A DNA stretch of 64,000 bases from JACMLD01 sp044223995. Lineage in GTDB: Bacteria > Bacteroidota > Bacteroidia > Chitinophagales > Chitinophagaceae. The position numbers were made by a program, and so were the translations under genes. The stretch is from contig JBGALE010000002.1 of the NCBI GenBank assembly GCA_044223995.1, forward strand, positions 930,001 through 994,000, written 5' to 3'. The notes under the pieces are model-generated. The model saw only the letters and a list, made by a program, of their open reading frames with translations. It ran no database searches and was not told the DNA's origin. Positions 25,450 through 35,049 of this stretch are shown here, piece by piece (within the stretch, counting starts at the first letter, position 1; each line of letters starts with the position of its first letter).

Positions 25450-26865
25450 ATGAATAATTCATACAATTTTGCCATGATTGGCATTGGCGTGATGGGCCGC
25501 AATTTTTTACTCAATATGGCAGATCACGGATTTAAGGTAATCGGGTACAATAAAAGCAAGGAAAAGACAGATGCCCTGGAGGCGGCTGCCACACCAGGCA
25601 CTACAGTAAAGGGTGTCAACTCCCTCCAGGAAATGGCCGGCCTGCTGGAAACACCGCGGAAAATAATGATGCTGGTACCCGCGGGTCAACCCGTAGACGA
25701 CGTCATTGAAAGTCTTATTCCGCTGGTACAGCCCGGTGATATCATCATCGATGGAGGCAACTCGCATTACACAGATACTTTGAGAAGAGTGGCCTATTTG
25801 AAAGAAAAAAATATCCACTTTGTTGGAATGGGTGTATCGGGTGGCGAGGAAGGCGCCCGCAAAGGCCCAAGTATCATGCCCGGTGGCGACAGGGAAGCAT
25901 ATCCACACATCAAGCCCATGCTGGAAGCGGTTTCTGCAAAAGTAAACGGCGATCCGTGTGTAGCTTATCTCGGCAACGGCGCCGCCGGCCAGTTTGTAAA
26001 AATGGTTCACAATGGTATCGAATATTCCATCATGCAAATCATCAGTGAAGTGTACGACCTGCTCCACCGCGGGCTGGGATTGAATAATGACGAACTGTAT
26101 GATGTATTCAAACAATGGAATGAAGGCGAACTTCAATCATTCCTGGTAGAAATAACCCGCGACGTATTTAAGCAAAAAGATGATAAAACGGGAAATCGCC
26201 TTGTCGACATGATTCTCGATAAAGCCGGTTCGAAAGGAACGGGTAAATGGACATCACAGGATGCGATGAACCTCGGCGTTCCAATTCCTTCCATCGACAT
26301 ATCAGTAGCCATGCGGAGTATTTCTTCCTTCAAAGACGAAAGGGTGCAGGCGGCAGCTTTGTATAAGTCATCCGCCAAACCAATTACCGTAAAAAGAGAG
26401 CAATTTATCAAACAGGCACACGATGCATTGTTTTTCGCCATGATGATTTCCTATGCACAGGGGCTTGCCATGCTCTACAAAGCTTCCAGCGAACTTGAAA
26501 TGGACATACCCATGCACGATGTGGTAAAAATATGGAGGGGCGGTTGCATCATTCGTTCCGGGTTACTGGAAACATTTTACAAAGCTTATAAAAAGAATAA
26601 GCAGTTGTCCAATATACTGCTGGATAAAAACATTGCACGCATGCTGCGGAAAAAAGAAAGAGGGTTGCGGGCTGTTGTGAAAACGGCATCCCAAAACCGC
26701 ATTGCCGCCAGCGGATTGATGAGTGTTCTGGGTTATTTTGATGCATACACTACTGCTGTAATGCCCGTTAATTTAATCCAGGCACAACGCGATTATTTTG
26801 GCGCCCATACTTACCAGCGCACCGATATGGAAGGCACATTCCATACTGAATGGGTGCATGGGTAA
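25450..26865 (+). CDS. gnd: 6-phosphogluconate dehydrogenase, decarboxylating
   Basis: 471 residues, normal length. Rossmann motif GIGVMGRNFLLNMADHG (residues ~9-25) followed by GYNKSKEKT, where NADP preference is expected. The substrate site VSGGEEGARKGPSIMPGG (~130) and the catalytic-lysine helix GQFVKMVHNGIEY (~182) are present, as is the C-terminal RTDMEGTFHTEW. It oxidises 6-phosphogluconate to ribulose 5-phosphate with NADPH formation. First of gnd-zwf-pgl, so one transcript covers the whole oxidative branch. Confidence 0.96.
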   Translation: MNNSYNFAMIGIGVMGRNFLLNMADHGFKVIGYNKSKEKTDALEAAATPGTTVKGVNSLQEMAGLLETPRKIMMLVPAGQPVDDVIESLIPLVQPGDIIIDGGNSHYTDTLRRVAYLKEKNIHFVGMGVSGGEEGARKGPSIMPGGDREAYPHIKPMLEAVSAKVNGDPCVAYLGNGAAGQFVKMVHNGIEYSIMQIISEVYDLLHRGLGLNNDELYDVFKQWNEGELQSFLVEITRDVFKQKDDKTGNRLVDMILDKAGSKGTGKWTSQDAMNLGVPIPSIDISVAMRSISSFKDERVQAAALYKSSAKPITVKREQFIKQAHDALFFAMMISYAQGLAMLYKASSELEMDIPMHDVVKIWRGGCIIRSGLLETFYKAYKKNKQLSNILLDKNIARMLRKKERGLRAVVKTASQNRIAASGLMSVLGYFDAYTTAVMPVNLIQAQRDYFGAHTYQRTDMEGTFHTEWVHG

Positions 26866-26943
26866 GAATTAGTTGTTGAAAACAACATTGCTTTTGAAGT
26901 AACAGGCTGGTAAAAGGCCTGTATAAAAACAAGTTTATCCGAT

Positions 26944-28458
26944 ATGCAAAATCATAAGAGACCACCTGCGTCGCTGTTATTTATTTTTGGGGGCAGTGGC
27001 GATTTAAATCACCGCAAATTGTCACCGGCCTTATATAATTTATTCATAGATGAATGGATGCCGGAAAAATTTGGCATTGTTGGTATTGGAAGAAGACCAT
27101 ACGATGATAATGGTTACCGGGGACATTTGCTGGATGGTATCAAACAGTTTTCAAGGCGCAGGGAAGAACAAAACGGGAAGTGGGCTGAATTTTCAAAACA
27201 TGTTTCCTACCTGCAAATGGACGCAGAGAAAGAAGAAGAATACCAAAAAATAGCAGAGATAGTAAAGGAAAAGGAAAAAGAATACGGTGAACACCCCAAT
27301 GTAATTTTTTATATGGCGGTGGCACCGCAACTCGTTCCCGATATTGCCAGCAAGTTGGGGCCATTGAATATTTGTGCAGATACCAAATGCACACGCATCG
27401 TGGTGGAGAAGCCTTTCGGTCATGACCTGGACAGTGCACATGAGCTGAATAAGCTGTTGTCGACTATGTTTGATGAGGAACAGATTTACCGCATCGATCA
27501 CTACCTCGGTAAGGAAACCGTTCAAAACATCCTGGCACTTCGATTTGCCAACGCGTTGTTTGAACCTATCTGGAACAGGAATTACATCGATCATGTGCAG
27601 ATAACAGCCGCTGAGACTGTAGGTGTAGAAGGACGTGGCGATTACTATGAAAAATCAGGTGCATTGAGGGACATGGTACAAAATCATATTCTGCAACTGA
27701 TGTGTATGATTGCCATGGAAGCACCCGTTAGTTTTGATGCCAATGAAATTCGTAATAAAAAAGTAGATGTACTGAATGCCATCCGAAAGATCAGTAAAGA
27801 CGATGTACATCATTATGCCGTTCGCGGACAATACAGTGAAGGATGGATGAAGGGCGAAAAAGTACCCGGTTACCGCCAGGAAAAAAATGTATCACCTAAT
27901 TCGAATGCTGATACTTTTGCGGCCGTAAAATTTTACATCGACAACTGGCGCTGGCACGATGTACCATTTTATGTACGTACCGGCAAACATTTACATGATA
28001 AATCTTCTATCATTACCATTGAGTTCAAACCGGCACCGCATTATTCCTTCCCGGCCGAGGCAGGAGAAACATGGCGGCCCAACAGGCTCACTATTAGTAT
28101 ACAACCGGAAATGGATATACGCCTGCGTTTCCAGGCAAAAAAACCAGGTCAGTCAATGACACTGAACCCGGTGGATATGATCTTTAGTTATAACGATGCA
28201 TACGATGGCAACGAACCGGAAGCATACGAAACATTGCTGCTGGATGTAATGGAAGGCAATGCCACTTTATTCATGCGCAGCGACCAGGTAGAAGCATCCT
28301 GGAAAATTATAATGCCCATTCTCGAAACCTGGGAAGCAAGACCACCGGTTGATTTCCCCAACTATGCACCGGATAGCTGGGGACCTGAAGATGCGGAAGC
28401 ATTGATTGCAAGGGATGGACACAACTGGGTTACCCTTCCACCGCCGCATAAAGAATAA
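26944..28458 (+). CDS. zwf: Glucose-6-phosphate 1-dehydrogenase
   Basis: 504 residues. N-terminal coenzyme motif GGSGDLNHRKLSPALYNL (usual GASGDL with Gly for Ala), catalytic RIDHYLGKETVQN near residue 183, and GALRDMVQNHILQL. It makes 6-phosphogluconolactone and NADPH. It lies 78 bp after gnd and 42 bp before pgl. A slightly charged insert (EKEEEYQKIAEIVKEKEKEYGEH) near residue 100 is a minor lineage feature. Confidence 0.96.
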   Translation: MQNHKRPPASLLFIFGGSGDLNHRKLSPALYNLFIDEWMPEKFGIVGIGRRPYDDNGYRGHLLDGIKQFSRRREEQNGKWAEFSKHVSYLQMDAEKEEEYQKIAEIVKEKEKEYGEHPNVIFYMAVAPQLVPDIASKLGPLNICADTKCTRIVVEKPFGHDLDSAHELNKLLSTMFDEEQIYRIDHYLGKETVQNILALRFANALFEPIWNRNYIDHVQITAAETVGVEGRGDYYEKSGALRDMVQNHILQLMCMIAMEAPVSFDANEIRNKKVDVLNAIRKISKDDVHHYAVRGQYSEGWMKGEKVPGYRQEKNVSPNSNADTFAAVKFYIDNWRWHDVPFYVRTGKHLHDKSSIITIEFKPAPHYSFPAEAGETWRPNRLTISIQPEMDIRLRFQAKKPGQSMTLNPVDMIFSYNDAYDGNEPEAYETLLLDVMEGNATLFMRSDQVEASWKIIMPILETWEARPPVDFPNYAPDSWGPEDAEALIARDGHNWVTLPPPHKE

Positions 28459-28500
28459 GTCAACAGATCATTTGCCGGCAAGAGCACATAAAACGATTGT

Positions 28501-29223
28501 ATGGAGCTGAATATTTATAAGGATGCAGATGAACTAAGCATGGGTGTAGCCAAATGGCTGACCGGTTATATTACCGACACTTTAAAAAAGAAAGACCGTT
28601 TTACCATTGCTTTATCCGGGGGGAGCACACCATATAAACTCCATACATTGCTGGCCGGACCTCCATTTAAAGATCAAATTGACTGGAGCAAGCTGCATAT
28701 TTTTTGGGGAGATGAACGCGCCGTGCCATTCGAAGACGACCGCAACAATGCAAAGATGGCGTACGACACATTACTAAATCACGTACCGGTACCTGCCAGC
28801 CAGATACATATCATGCGGACAGATATTGAACCCGAAGCCGCAGCCGCAGCGTATGAAAAAGTGCTGCATCATTATTTTCATGCGCATGAGATATCGTTTG
28901 ACCTGGTTTTTTTAGGAATGGGAGATGATGGCCATACACTTTCATTATTTCCAGGAACGCCTGTTGTACACGAAGAGAATAAACTGGCGCTTGCTTATTA
29001 CCTGGAAGCGCAGGACATGTACCGCATTACTTTAACAGCGCCAATTGTAAACAGGTCAGCCGCCATAGCATTTCTTGTTACCGGCAGTAGTAAAGCGCCA
29101 GCATTAAAAGAAGTCATTGAAGGTGATTACAACCCTGATAAATATCCTTCGCAGGTTATTAAACCCAGTAGCGGCGAAGTGTATTGGTTTACGGATGAAG
29201 CAGCAGCGGCATTGCTTCAATAA
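28501..29223 (+). CDS. pgl: 6-phosphogluconolactonase
   Basis: 240 residues with ALSGGSTPYKLHTLL, IFWGDERAVPFEDDRNN and GMGDDGHTLSLFPG, the SOL/DevB-type lactonase signatures. It hydrolyses 6-phosphogluconolactone between the two dehydrogenases. Last gene of the operon; its stop is 1 bp from that of the convergent gene at 29225, with no clear terminator between them. Confidence 0.95.
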   Translation: MELNIYKDADELSMGVAKWLTGYITDTLKKKDRFTIALSGGSTPYKLHTLLAGPPFKDQIDWSKLHIFWGDERAVPFEDDRNNAKMAYDTLLNHVPVPASQIHIMRTDIEPEAAAAAYEKVLHHYFHAHEISFDLVFLGMGDDGHTLSLFPGTPVVHEENKLALAYYLEAQDMYRITLTAPIVNRSAAIAFLVTGSSKAPALKEVIEGDYNPDKYPSQVIKPSSGEVYWFTDEAAAALLQ

Positions 29224-29224
29224 A

Positions 29225-29632
29225 TCAGCTGAAATACTGTTCAATCATTTCATCCGTTAATTTCCTGGCGCCCCGTGTCCAGGTTTCATTCGGTGGGGGA
29301 AATTCATTTCGGTTATACCCGCCCTGATTGTCAAAATCAAAAACAGCGTGACAATAATCATTGAGTATAAGGGCACATTTTAACCAGTCAATCGACCAAA
29401 TAATTTTTATTGTACATGCCCGTTCTGCTGCAGCAATGCTGCCAGATTCATAAATATGTACTGCATCCAGGATTTCCTGTCCTTCAATTTCGTCCGTCTG
29501 CAGCGCATAAAAATACCCGGTCTCTGAATCGTCTTCAAAAACAACGGCGTAGTTGTACTCCGACGACTGGCTTTCTATAAAAACCGGTTCGCCGATGGTA
29601 AAAGCCTGTTCCTGTAATAGGTAGCCCTTCAT
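29225..29632 (-). CDS. Uncharacterised protein, DUF2251-like
   Basis: 135 residues, soluble. AVVFEDDSETGYFYALQTD followed by ILDAVHIYESG resembles DUF2251, then a C-terminal aromatic/charged part (WTRGARKLTDEMIEQYF). No catalytic motif can be named. 14 bp after the Dabb gene, probably co-transcribed. The family assignment is from memory of the motif, not a search. Confidence 0.65.
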   Translation of the reverse strand: MKGYLLQEQAFTIGEPVFIESQSSEYNYAVVFEDDSETGYFYALQTDEIEGQEILDAVHIYESGSIAAAERACTIKIIWSIDWLKCALILNDYCHAVFDFDNQGGYNRNEFPPPNETWTRGARKLTDEMIEQYFS

Positions 29633-29646
29633 TTACAAAACTGTAA

Positions 29647-29946
29647 TTAATCAACGGAATCGTACACGACCACTTTGCTCCATAGATGGGAGCAGTCGGC
29701 AACAAATTTCAAATGCAAGGGATGGTGCTGGTAAATTTCTTCATCTTCCAGGTTATCAAAAATCAGCATCCATGATACAGCGTAGGAACGATCAATAACG
29801 TCGCGGTTGGTAGCAGCCGGTTCGCCTATTTGATACATACCAATAGTTTCTATCCCTGTAAGTGTTTGTAATCCTTTTTTCAATTGCTCCTTATCTGCCT
29901 CACTGCCTTCATTTTTTAACCAGAAATAAACGTGATGAACGAACAT
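29647..29946 (-). CDS. Dabb-family (stress-responsive A/B barrel) protein
   Basis: 99 residues, typical start FVHHVYFWLKNEGSEADKEQLKKGLQTL, a middle SYAVSWMLIFDNLEDEEIYQHHPLH and end W-SKVVVYD. Small dimeric alpha+beta barrel; bacterial members have varied or unknown roles, some acting as cyclases or decarboxylases. Confidence 0.85.
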   Translation of the reverse strand: MFVHHVYFWLKNEGSEADKEQLKKGLQTLTGIETIGMYQIGEPAATNRDVIDRSYAVSWMLIFDNLEDEEIYQHHPLHLKFVADCSHLWSKVVVYDSVD

Positions 29947-29970
29947 GTAGTTATTTGTTTTTATGAGTAA

Positions 29971-31149
29971 TTATTTTATCGTCTTTAACCAGTCTGCTAT
30001 TCCCGCTATTATTTTCCTGGCTACCGCTTTATGGAACTTTGGATCCAGTATTTTCTTTTCATCATTCTTGTTACTGAGAAACGCCACTTCCACCAGGCAA
30101 TTCGGGTAATCAGTCGGTCCGCTCAGGGAAAAATTGAAATTACCGACATTTCCGTATTCTTTTAACCCCAGGCTGAGCATTTGGTTTAAAATTGCTGTTG
30201 TTAAAGGACGAAAACCGATGTACCGGTAATAGGTGCTGGTCCCTCTCACGGTGTCGGACCCTGCGGAATTGAGGTGTATGCTGATTAAAATATCGGGGCT
30301 GTAGTTTTTCAGCATTAAAATCCGTTGCGGCATATCCAGTGTCGTGTCTTTTGCACGGGTCATGAAAATATTTTTCACCCCCGCTTTCTTTAATGCCGCC
30401 TGGAATTCTTTGGCGATTTTTAATGTATAATCTTTCTCCAGGATATTGGAAGTGGTCCCTGATGCACCCATGTTTTCACCACCATGACCCGCATCAACAG
30501 CAATCCGCAGTTTTTTTATATCCAGAACAGCGGGTTGATGTTTCACCCGTATGGTTAGTTTTTTAAGTGTGGAATCATAATAAATGGTGTGGCCCCAATG
30601 CTGCTGGTGTTTAAGTTCAATAACGACGCGGAACACATCATCTTCGGTTTGCTCATAAAAAACGTTCTTTATCTCCTTTGTCGTTTTTAATTGTGTTATC
30701 CAGTTTGTATTGCTGGTAGCGCCAAAAATATCAACCCATATCCGGGAAGGATTAATTTGTTGCTGGCTCCTGTAGGGAAGTTTTTCGTCAAGGTTAATGG
30801 TTACATAGTCATAGTCTGCTTCGCCAAATACTTTCCAGCTATTGGTAAGATAATAAGGATGGGGCTTTTTGCCGACCAGTCTCTCTACAGATTGCTTGTC
30901 AATATAAGCAGTATGATACTTTGACAATTGAACTTTATAATCGGTGCCGGAAGAGTCAACAATTTTCAGAACGATGTTTGAATCGAGATAGGTCATTTTT
31001 GCACCACCCAGCCTGTCATCGCCCAAACCATATTCGAGAAAAGGAAGGGCTCCAATAGTTCTTGCCATAAAAAATTTCCGGGAGCTGTCCTGTCCATATG
31101 AATTTCCCGCAAAAACCAGTAGTATAACTGCCCCAAAAATCCATTTCAT
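29971..31149 (-). CDS. N-acetylmuramoyl-L-alanine amidase (Amidase_3)
   Basis: 392 residues from the ATG at 31149 (signal peptide WIFGAVILLVFAGNSYG; the earlier in-frame start would precede it with a non-hydrophobic extension). An AMIN-like beta domain covers ~95-200. The catalytic domain covers ~215-390 with zinc ligands in AVDAGHGGENMG, the second His in SIHLNSAGSD, and Glu in CLVEVAFLSN. It cleaves the amide linking the glycan to stem peptides in periplasmic peptidoglycan, typically in cell separation. A terminator isolates it from the acyl-CoA dehydrogenase gene upstream. Confidence 0.92.
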   Translation of the reverse strand: MKWIFGAVILLVFAGNSYGQDSSRKFFMARTIGALPFLEYGLGDDRLGGAKMTYLDSNIVLKIVDSSGTDYKVQLSKYHTAYIDKQSVERLVGKKPHPYYLTNSWKVFGEADYDYVTINLDEKLPYRSQQQINPSRIWVDIFGATSNTNWITQLKTTKEIKNVFYEQTEDDVFRVVIELKHQQHWGHTIYYDSTLKKLTIRVKHQPAVLDIKKLRIAVDAGHGGENMGASGTTSNILEKDYTLKIAKEFQAALKKAGVKNIFMTRAKDTTLDMPQRILMLKNYSPDILISIHLNSAGSDTVRGTSTYYRYIGFRPLTTAILNQMLSLGLKEYGNVGNFNFSLSGPTDYPNCLVEVAFLSNKNDEKKILDPKFHKAVARKIIAGIADWLKTIK

Positions 31150-31174
31150 GGAATGAAGATAATCGAAAAACAAA

Positions 31175-31201
31175 AAACCCGGGCGAATTACACCCGGGTT
31201 T
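31175..31201 (-). terminator. Intrinsic terminator after the acyl-CoA dehydrogenase gene
   Basis: AAACCCGGG/CCCGGGTTT, 9 bp, loop of 9. On the minus strand it is followed by TTTTTTG. Confidence 0.88.
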
Positions 31202-31220
31202 GAACATCTTGTTTAAAAAA

Positions 31221-33014
31221 TTACAACGGATATTTATTTTCACTGATAAGTTTGGCAGCGATTCTTCGCCTGGCCTCTTTACCGTTAAAGGAATCTACTT
31301 TGGTGAAACGTTTTAATCCCAGCAGCATCATTCGCTGTTCGTCTCCGTCTGCAAATGCATTGATGGCATCTTTTCCGTATTTATTTATTTTGTCGGCCGC
31401 ATCATAAATGTAAGTGCGTGTAACATCCAATTCAAACTGGCAGGCCGCTTCACCACGTTGATCAACCAGTTTCATGGTGCGCAGCAGGGCACTTTCAGCA
31501 TTGTAAGTTTCGATGGCCATATCAGCAACATTCATGAGTATTTCCTGTTCGCCTTCAATCTTCATCATTAATTTCTGTACCGCTGCGCCGGCTGTCATCA
31601 ATATTGCTTTCTTGAACCCAGCAATCGCTTTCTTTTCTTTTGCAAACGGGGCATCATCACCGCTTCCAAAATCAGGGATGGCCATCAGTTCTTTCTGCAC
31701 TGCCATAGCAGCACCCATGATATCGAGCCTGCCTTTCATGGCACGTTTCAACACCATATCTACTGTAAGCAGGCGATTGATTTCATTGGTTCCCTCATAA
31801 ATGCGGTTGATGCGGCTGTCGCGGTAAGCTTTTGAAATAATGTATTCATCACTGAAACCATTTCCACCATGTATCTGAACACCTTCATCCACTACAAAAT
31901 CCAGCACTTCACTGCCAAACACTTTTAGCATCGCACATTCAATAGCATATTCTTCAGCAGCACCCAGCAAAGCTTCATTAAATGGTTTGCCTGCGTCCAT
32001 CAATTCATGTTCCTTGTCATCAATCCATTTGGCGGCACGGTACAAAGCACTTTCACACACCCACATTTTAATGGCCATTTCGGCTATTTTATTTTTAATA
32101 GCACCAAAGCTGGCGATGGGTGTTTTAAATTGCTCCCTGGTGTTGGCGTACTGAACAGCAGTAGTAGTGGCACGTTTGGCACCGCCCAAAGCCGCAGCAC
32201 AAAGTTTAAGCCTTCCGATATTTAATATGTTGAAGGCAATCACATGGCCTTTGCCAGCTTCGCCCAGCAGGTTTTCTGCGGGGACCTTACAATCCTGGAA
32301 GTATAATTGAACAGTAGAAGATCCTTTGATACCCATCTTGTGTTCTTCCGGGCCCTGTGTAAAACCTTCAAACCCTCTTTCTACGATAAATGCTGAAAAT
32401 TTATCGCCGTCTATTTTGGCAAACACAGTGTATACGTCTGCAAAACCACCGTTGGTGATCCAGCATTTCTGTCCATTCAGTATATAATATTTACCATCGT
32501 CGCTGAGTTTGGCAGTTGTTTTTGCACCCAGCGCATCACTTCCGCTATTGGGTTCTGTTAAACCGTAAGCGCCTTTCCATTCGCCGGTAGCAAGTTTGGT
32601 AACGTATTTTTGTTTCTGTGCCTCGGTACCAAAATACAATATCGGTAATGTGCCGATACCAGTATGTGCGGCAATGGCAACAGAAAAAGAAAATCCACCA
32701 CCCAGGGCTTCGTTTACAAGTGTAGAAGTAATAAAGTCTTTGCCCAAACCGCCCAGGCTTTCAGGAATAGATACACCGAGCAAACCCTGTTCACCTGCTT
32801 TCATCACCAGCGAAGGCATTAATCCCTTTTCTAGTTTGTCAATACGATCGATTACCGGCAGTACTTCGGTATCAAGAAATGTGGTACACATATCCTTTAC
32901 CATTTGCTGCTCCTCATTGTAATCTTCCGGAATAAAGGTTTCAAAAGCTGAGCTTTCCTTAACCAGCCACTCTCCACCTTTCAATGCGAGTTTTTTTTCT
33001 GTTGAAGTGCTCAT
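31221..33014 (-). CDS. Acyl-CoA dehydrogenase with C-terminal extension
   Basis: 597 residues, ~200 longer than classical acyl-CoA dehydrogenases, as in the long VLCAD/ACAD9-like class. FAD/substrate signatures are YGLTEPNSGSDALGAKTTA and CWITNGGFADVY. The C-terminal core motif is QIHGGNGFSDEYIISKAYRDSRINRIYEGTNEINR, with the probable catalytic Glu in YEGT. The last ~150 residues form a helical domain. First step of beta-oxidation, passing electrons to ETF. The MarR regulator 50 bp upstream on the same strand probably controls it. Confidence 0.93.
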   Translation of the reverse strand: MSTSTEKKLALKGGEWLVKESSAFETFIPEDYNEEQQMVKDMCTTFLDTEVLPVIDRIDKLEKGLMPSLVMKAGEQGLLGVSIPESLGGLGKDFITSTLVNEALGGGFSFSVAIAAHTGIGTLPILYFGTEAQKQKYVTKLATGEWKGAYGLTEPNSGSDALGAKTTAKLSDDGKYYILNGQKCWITNGGFADVYTVFAKIDGDKFSAFIVERGFEGFTQGPEEHKMGIKGSSTVQLYFQDCKVPAENLLGEAGKGHVIAFNILNIGRLKLCAAALGGAKRATTTAVQYANTREQFKTPIASFGAIKNKIAEMAIKMWVCESALYRAAKWIDDKEHELMDAGKPFNEALLGAAEEYAIECAMLKVFGSEVLDFVVDEGVQIHGGNGFSDEYIISKAYRDSRINRIYEGTNEINRLLTVDMVLKRAMKGRLDIMGAAMAVQKELMAIPDFGSGDDAPFAKEKKAIAGFKKAILMTAGAAVQKLMMKIEGEQEILMNVADMAIETYNAESALLRTMKLVDQRGEAACQFELDVTRTYIYDAADKINKYGKDAINAFADGDEQRMMLLGLKRFTKVDSFNGKEARRRIAAKLISENKYPL

Positions 33015-33063
33015 AGTATGAAGTTTATTAGTTGAAATATTAAGATCATGGTTGTTTGTGCTG

Positions 33064-33504
33064 TTATTTCAAATTATCATAAACAACTTGCAGCACAGCC
33101 TTGCAAACTTCTATTTGTTCTGCCGGTACGGTTTCCAGTGCTTCGTTGAGCACCTCTTCTGCAAGGGCCATGGTTTGTTCCTGCAGTTTGGCTGCTTCAG
33201 GTGTCAGGTAGATCATATTCATGCGCCGATCCTCCCTGGAAGCCACCCTTTTCACCAGTTTAAGCTTTTCAAGGTTGTCGACCAGCCGGGTAATGCTTGG
33301 CTTATCGCGGTAGGTGGCATTACACAATTCCTGTTGGCTTTTGCCATCTTCTTTCCACAAATGATATAACACACTCCACTGTTCAATGGTCAGGTTCAGG
33401 GCCGCTGTATTGAATTTCTTTTGCAGGCGGCGGGCAATGGCGGTGGAGGCTTTACCCGTGATAAAGCTGTATAGTTCTCCTTTTTTAAATTGGTTGTTTG
33501 ACAT
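33064..33504 (-). CDS. MarR-family transcriptional regulator
   Basis: 146 residues from the ATG at 33504. The winged helix (LTIEQWSVLYHLWKEDGKSQQELCNATYRDKPSITRLVDNLEKLKLVKRVASREDRRMNMIYLT) contains the conserved DxRxxxxxLT wing. Promoter elements lie immediately upstream. Likely regulates itself and the acyl-CoA dehydrogenase behind it, perhaps in response to an acyl-CoA or fatty acid (inference). Confidence 0.9.
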   Translation of the reverse strand: MSNNQFKKGELYSFITGKASTAIARRLQKKFNTAALNLTIEQWSVLYHLWKEDGKSQQELCNATYRDKPSITRLVDNLEKLKLVKRVASREDRRMNMIYLTPEAAKLQEQTMALAEEVLNEALETVPAEQIEVCKAVLQVVYDNLK

Positions 33505-33525
33505 ATAGTTAGATAAACAACTAAT

Positions 33526-33556
33526 CAAATGTAAAAATATCCCCCTGATCTGGCAA
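33526..33556 (-). promoter_or_regulatory. Promoter of the marR gene (TTG-N20-TACATTTG)
   Basis: Minus strand: TACATTTG (33533-33526) with TTG at 33556-33554, 20 bases upstream. TTGTTT/AAACAA halves (33494-33499, 33515-33520) around the start codon could be the MarR site, but this is weak. Confidence 0.55.
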
Positions 33557-33715
33557 TTTTTTCGACGGATTTTTTAAAAAATTAATCCTGCCCCTACCTT
33601 GACCACCGTCAATTTCGGTAACTTTAAGCCAGTCCATAAAACCGCCATCCTAGTAATCCCAGCAGCTTGCCAACTCTCTGATTGGTGTTTTTTAAGAACC
33701 AAAACTCTTAAGTCT

Positions 33716-34966
33716 ATGAAGTGCAGGATTACAAGCCTGGTGCTGCTGATCACCCTCAGCTTCCAGCCAAATTCTTATTCCCAGAAAAAAATCAGCATCC
33801 TTGGTTCATCCACTTCCGCCTGTTTCGGTTTACCTTATTTTGATTGTTATGCAGGGCGGCTGGATACTTTTTATGACAATCATGGAACACCCACCGATGT
33901 TTTCCAATTTGCCCAGGGCGGCTATAGTTGCTACCGCGGAATGCCTTCCTCTTTTACACCATCGTTTACCGATCCCAACCTGCAACCGGATACCATAAGA
34001 AATATTACCAGAGCACTGAAGTTGCCGCCGCCTTTTGGCACTTCAAGGCCCGATGTCATTATTGTCAACTATCCTACCAATAGCTATGATACTTTACCAG
34101 TAGACAGTATTATGTTTTGCCTGAGAACAATCAGGGACTCGGCGAATGCTGCCGGCGTTCCCTGCTATGTTACTACCACCCAGCCCCGCACTTCCGGTAC
34201 TTTTGCGACTTCGGCCGTAAAGCGGAAACTGGCCATTTTAAAAGACAGTATCCTGAACGCGTTTGGCTATTTCGCGATAGATTTCTGGAATGGCTTATAT
34301 GATCCGGCTGATACAAGTATACTGGCTATTTATTCGCAGGGTGATAATATACACCTGAATGCGGCGGGGCATGATATACTTTTTCAGAGAGTGGTGGCCA
34401 AGAATATTTTTAATGTGGGGCTTCCGGCTACTTTTTTAAATTTTGAAGCGCTGACAAAAAATAAAAGCAATGTTGTCCGCTGGCTCACTTCGAAAGAAAC
34501 AGATGTTGATCATTTTGAAATACAATACAGCAGGAACGGTATTGGGTTTTCAGCCCTGACCACTATTCCGGCATCAAACAAAGATGGCACACACCAATAT
34601 GAATTTACCAATTCAGCCACCGTTTCAGGCTGGAATTATTACAAAATAGTCATCGTTGACAAAGATGGTAAAAGGCAATCATCACCCGTACTGAAAGCAT
34701 TTATAGCAGCCGGCAAAATCAGCCTGCGTAAATTTATTGTACAGTCATCCCAGGCCATTCTTGAAATTCAAAGCAGCGCTGTGCAACAGGCAGAAATGCA
34801 AGTGGTGGGTGACAACGGCATGCTGGTCAGAAAAGAAACAATCCGTATGAATCCCGGGATAGTTTCCATACCGGTTAACACCAGTACGCTGGCAAGGGGC
34901 GTTTATTATATCAGGCTGTATGCACCGCAGCAGGAACCGATTGTTCTTTCTTTCTTTAAAAATTAA
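33716..34966 (+). CDS. Exported SGNH/GDSL hydrolase with C-terminal sorting-like domain
   Basis: 416 residues from the ATG at 33716, which gives a signal peptide (ITSLVLLITLSFQPNSYS). The SGNH domain runs from ISILGSSTSACFG (block I Ser) to GDNIHLNAAGHDIL (block V D-x-x-H). After ~260, a fibronectin-like region (VVRWLTSKETDVDHFEIQYSRNG) and a C-terminal beta domain (ARGVYYIRLY) resemble the type IX secretion sorting module. Probable surface or secreted esterase acting on acylated polysaccharide (inference). Confidence 0.85.
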   Translation: MKCRITSLVLLITLSFQPNSYSQKKISILGSSTSACFGLPYFDCYAGRLDTFYDNHGTPTDVFQFAQGGYSCYRGMPSSFTPSFTDPNLQPDTIRNITRALKLPPPFGTSRPDVIIVNYPTNSYDTLPVDSIMFCLRTIRDSANAAGVPCYVTTTQPRTSGTFATSAVKRKLAILKDSILNAFGYFAIDFWNGLYDPADTSILAIYSQGDNIHLNAAGHDILFQRVVAKNIFNVGLPATFLNFEALTKNKSNVVRWLTSKETDVDHFEIQYSRNGIGFSALTTIPASNKDGTHQYEFTNSATVSGWNYYKIVIVDKDGKRQSSPVLKAFIAAGKISLRKFIVQSSQAILEIQSSAVQQAEMQVVGDNGMLVRKETIRMNPGIVSIPVNTSTLARGVYYIRLYAPQQEPIVLSFFKN

Positions 34967-35049
34967 ACCAGCAATCCGGTGTAATAATTCCTCACCAGGA
35001 AAGTACAAATAGTTTTCATCCTAAAGGTGTATGCTTATCTTGCCAGGGC

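Noticed and set aside
25507..26136. 209-codon minus-strand frame opposite gnd
   Set aside because: Antisense shadow of a gene with all catalytic motifs.
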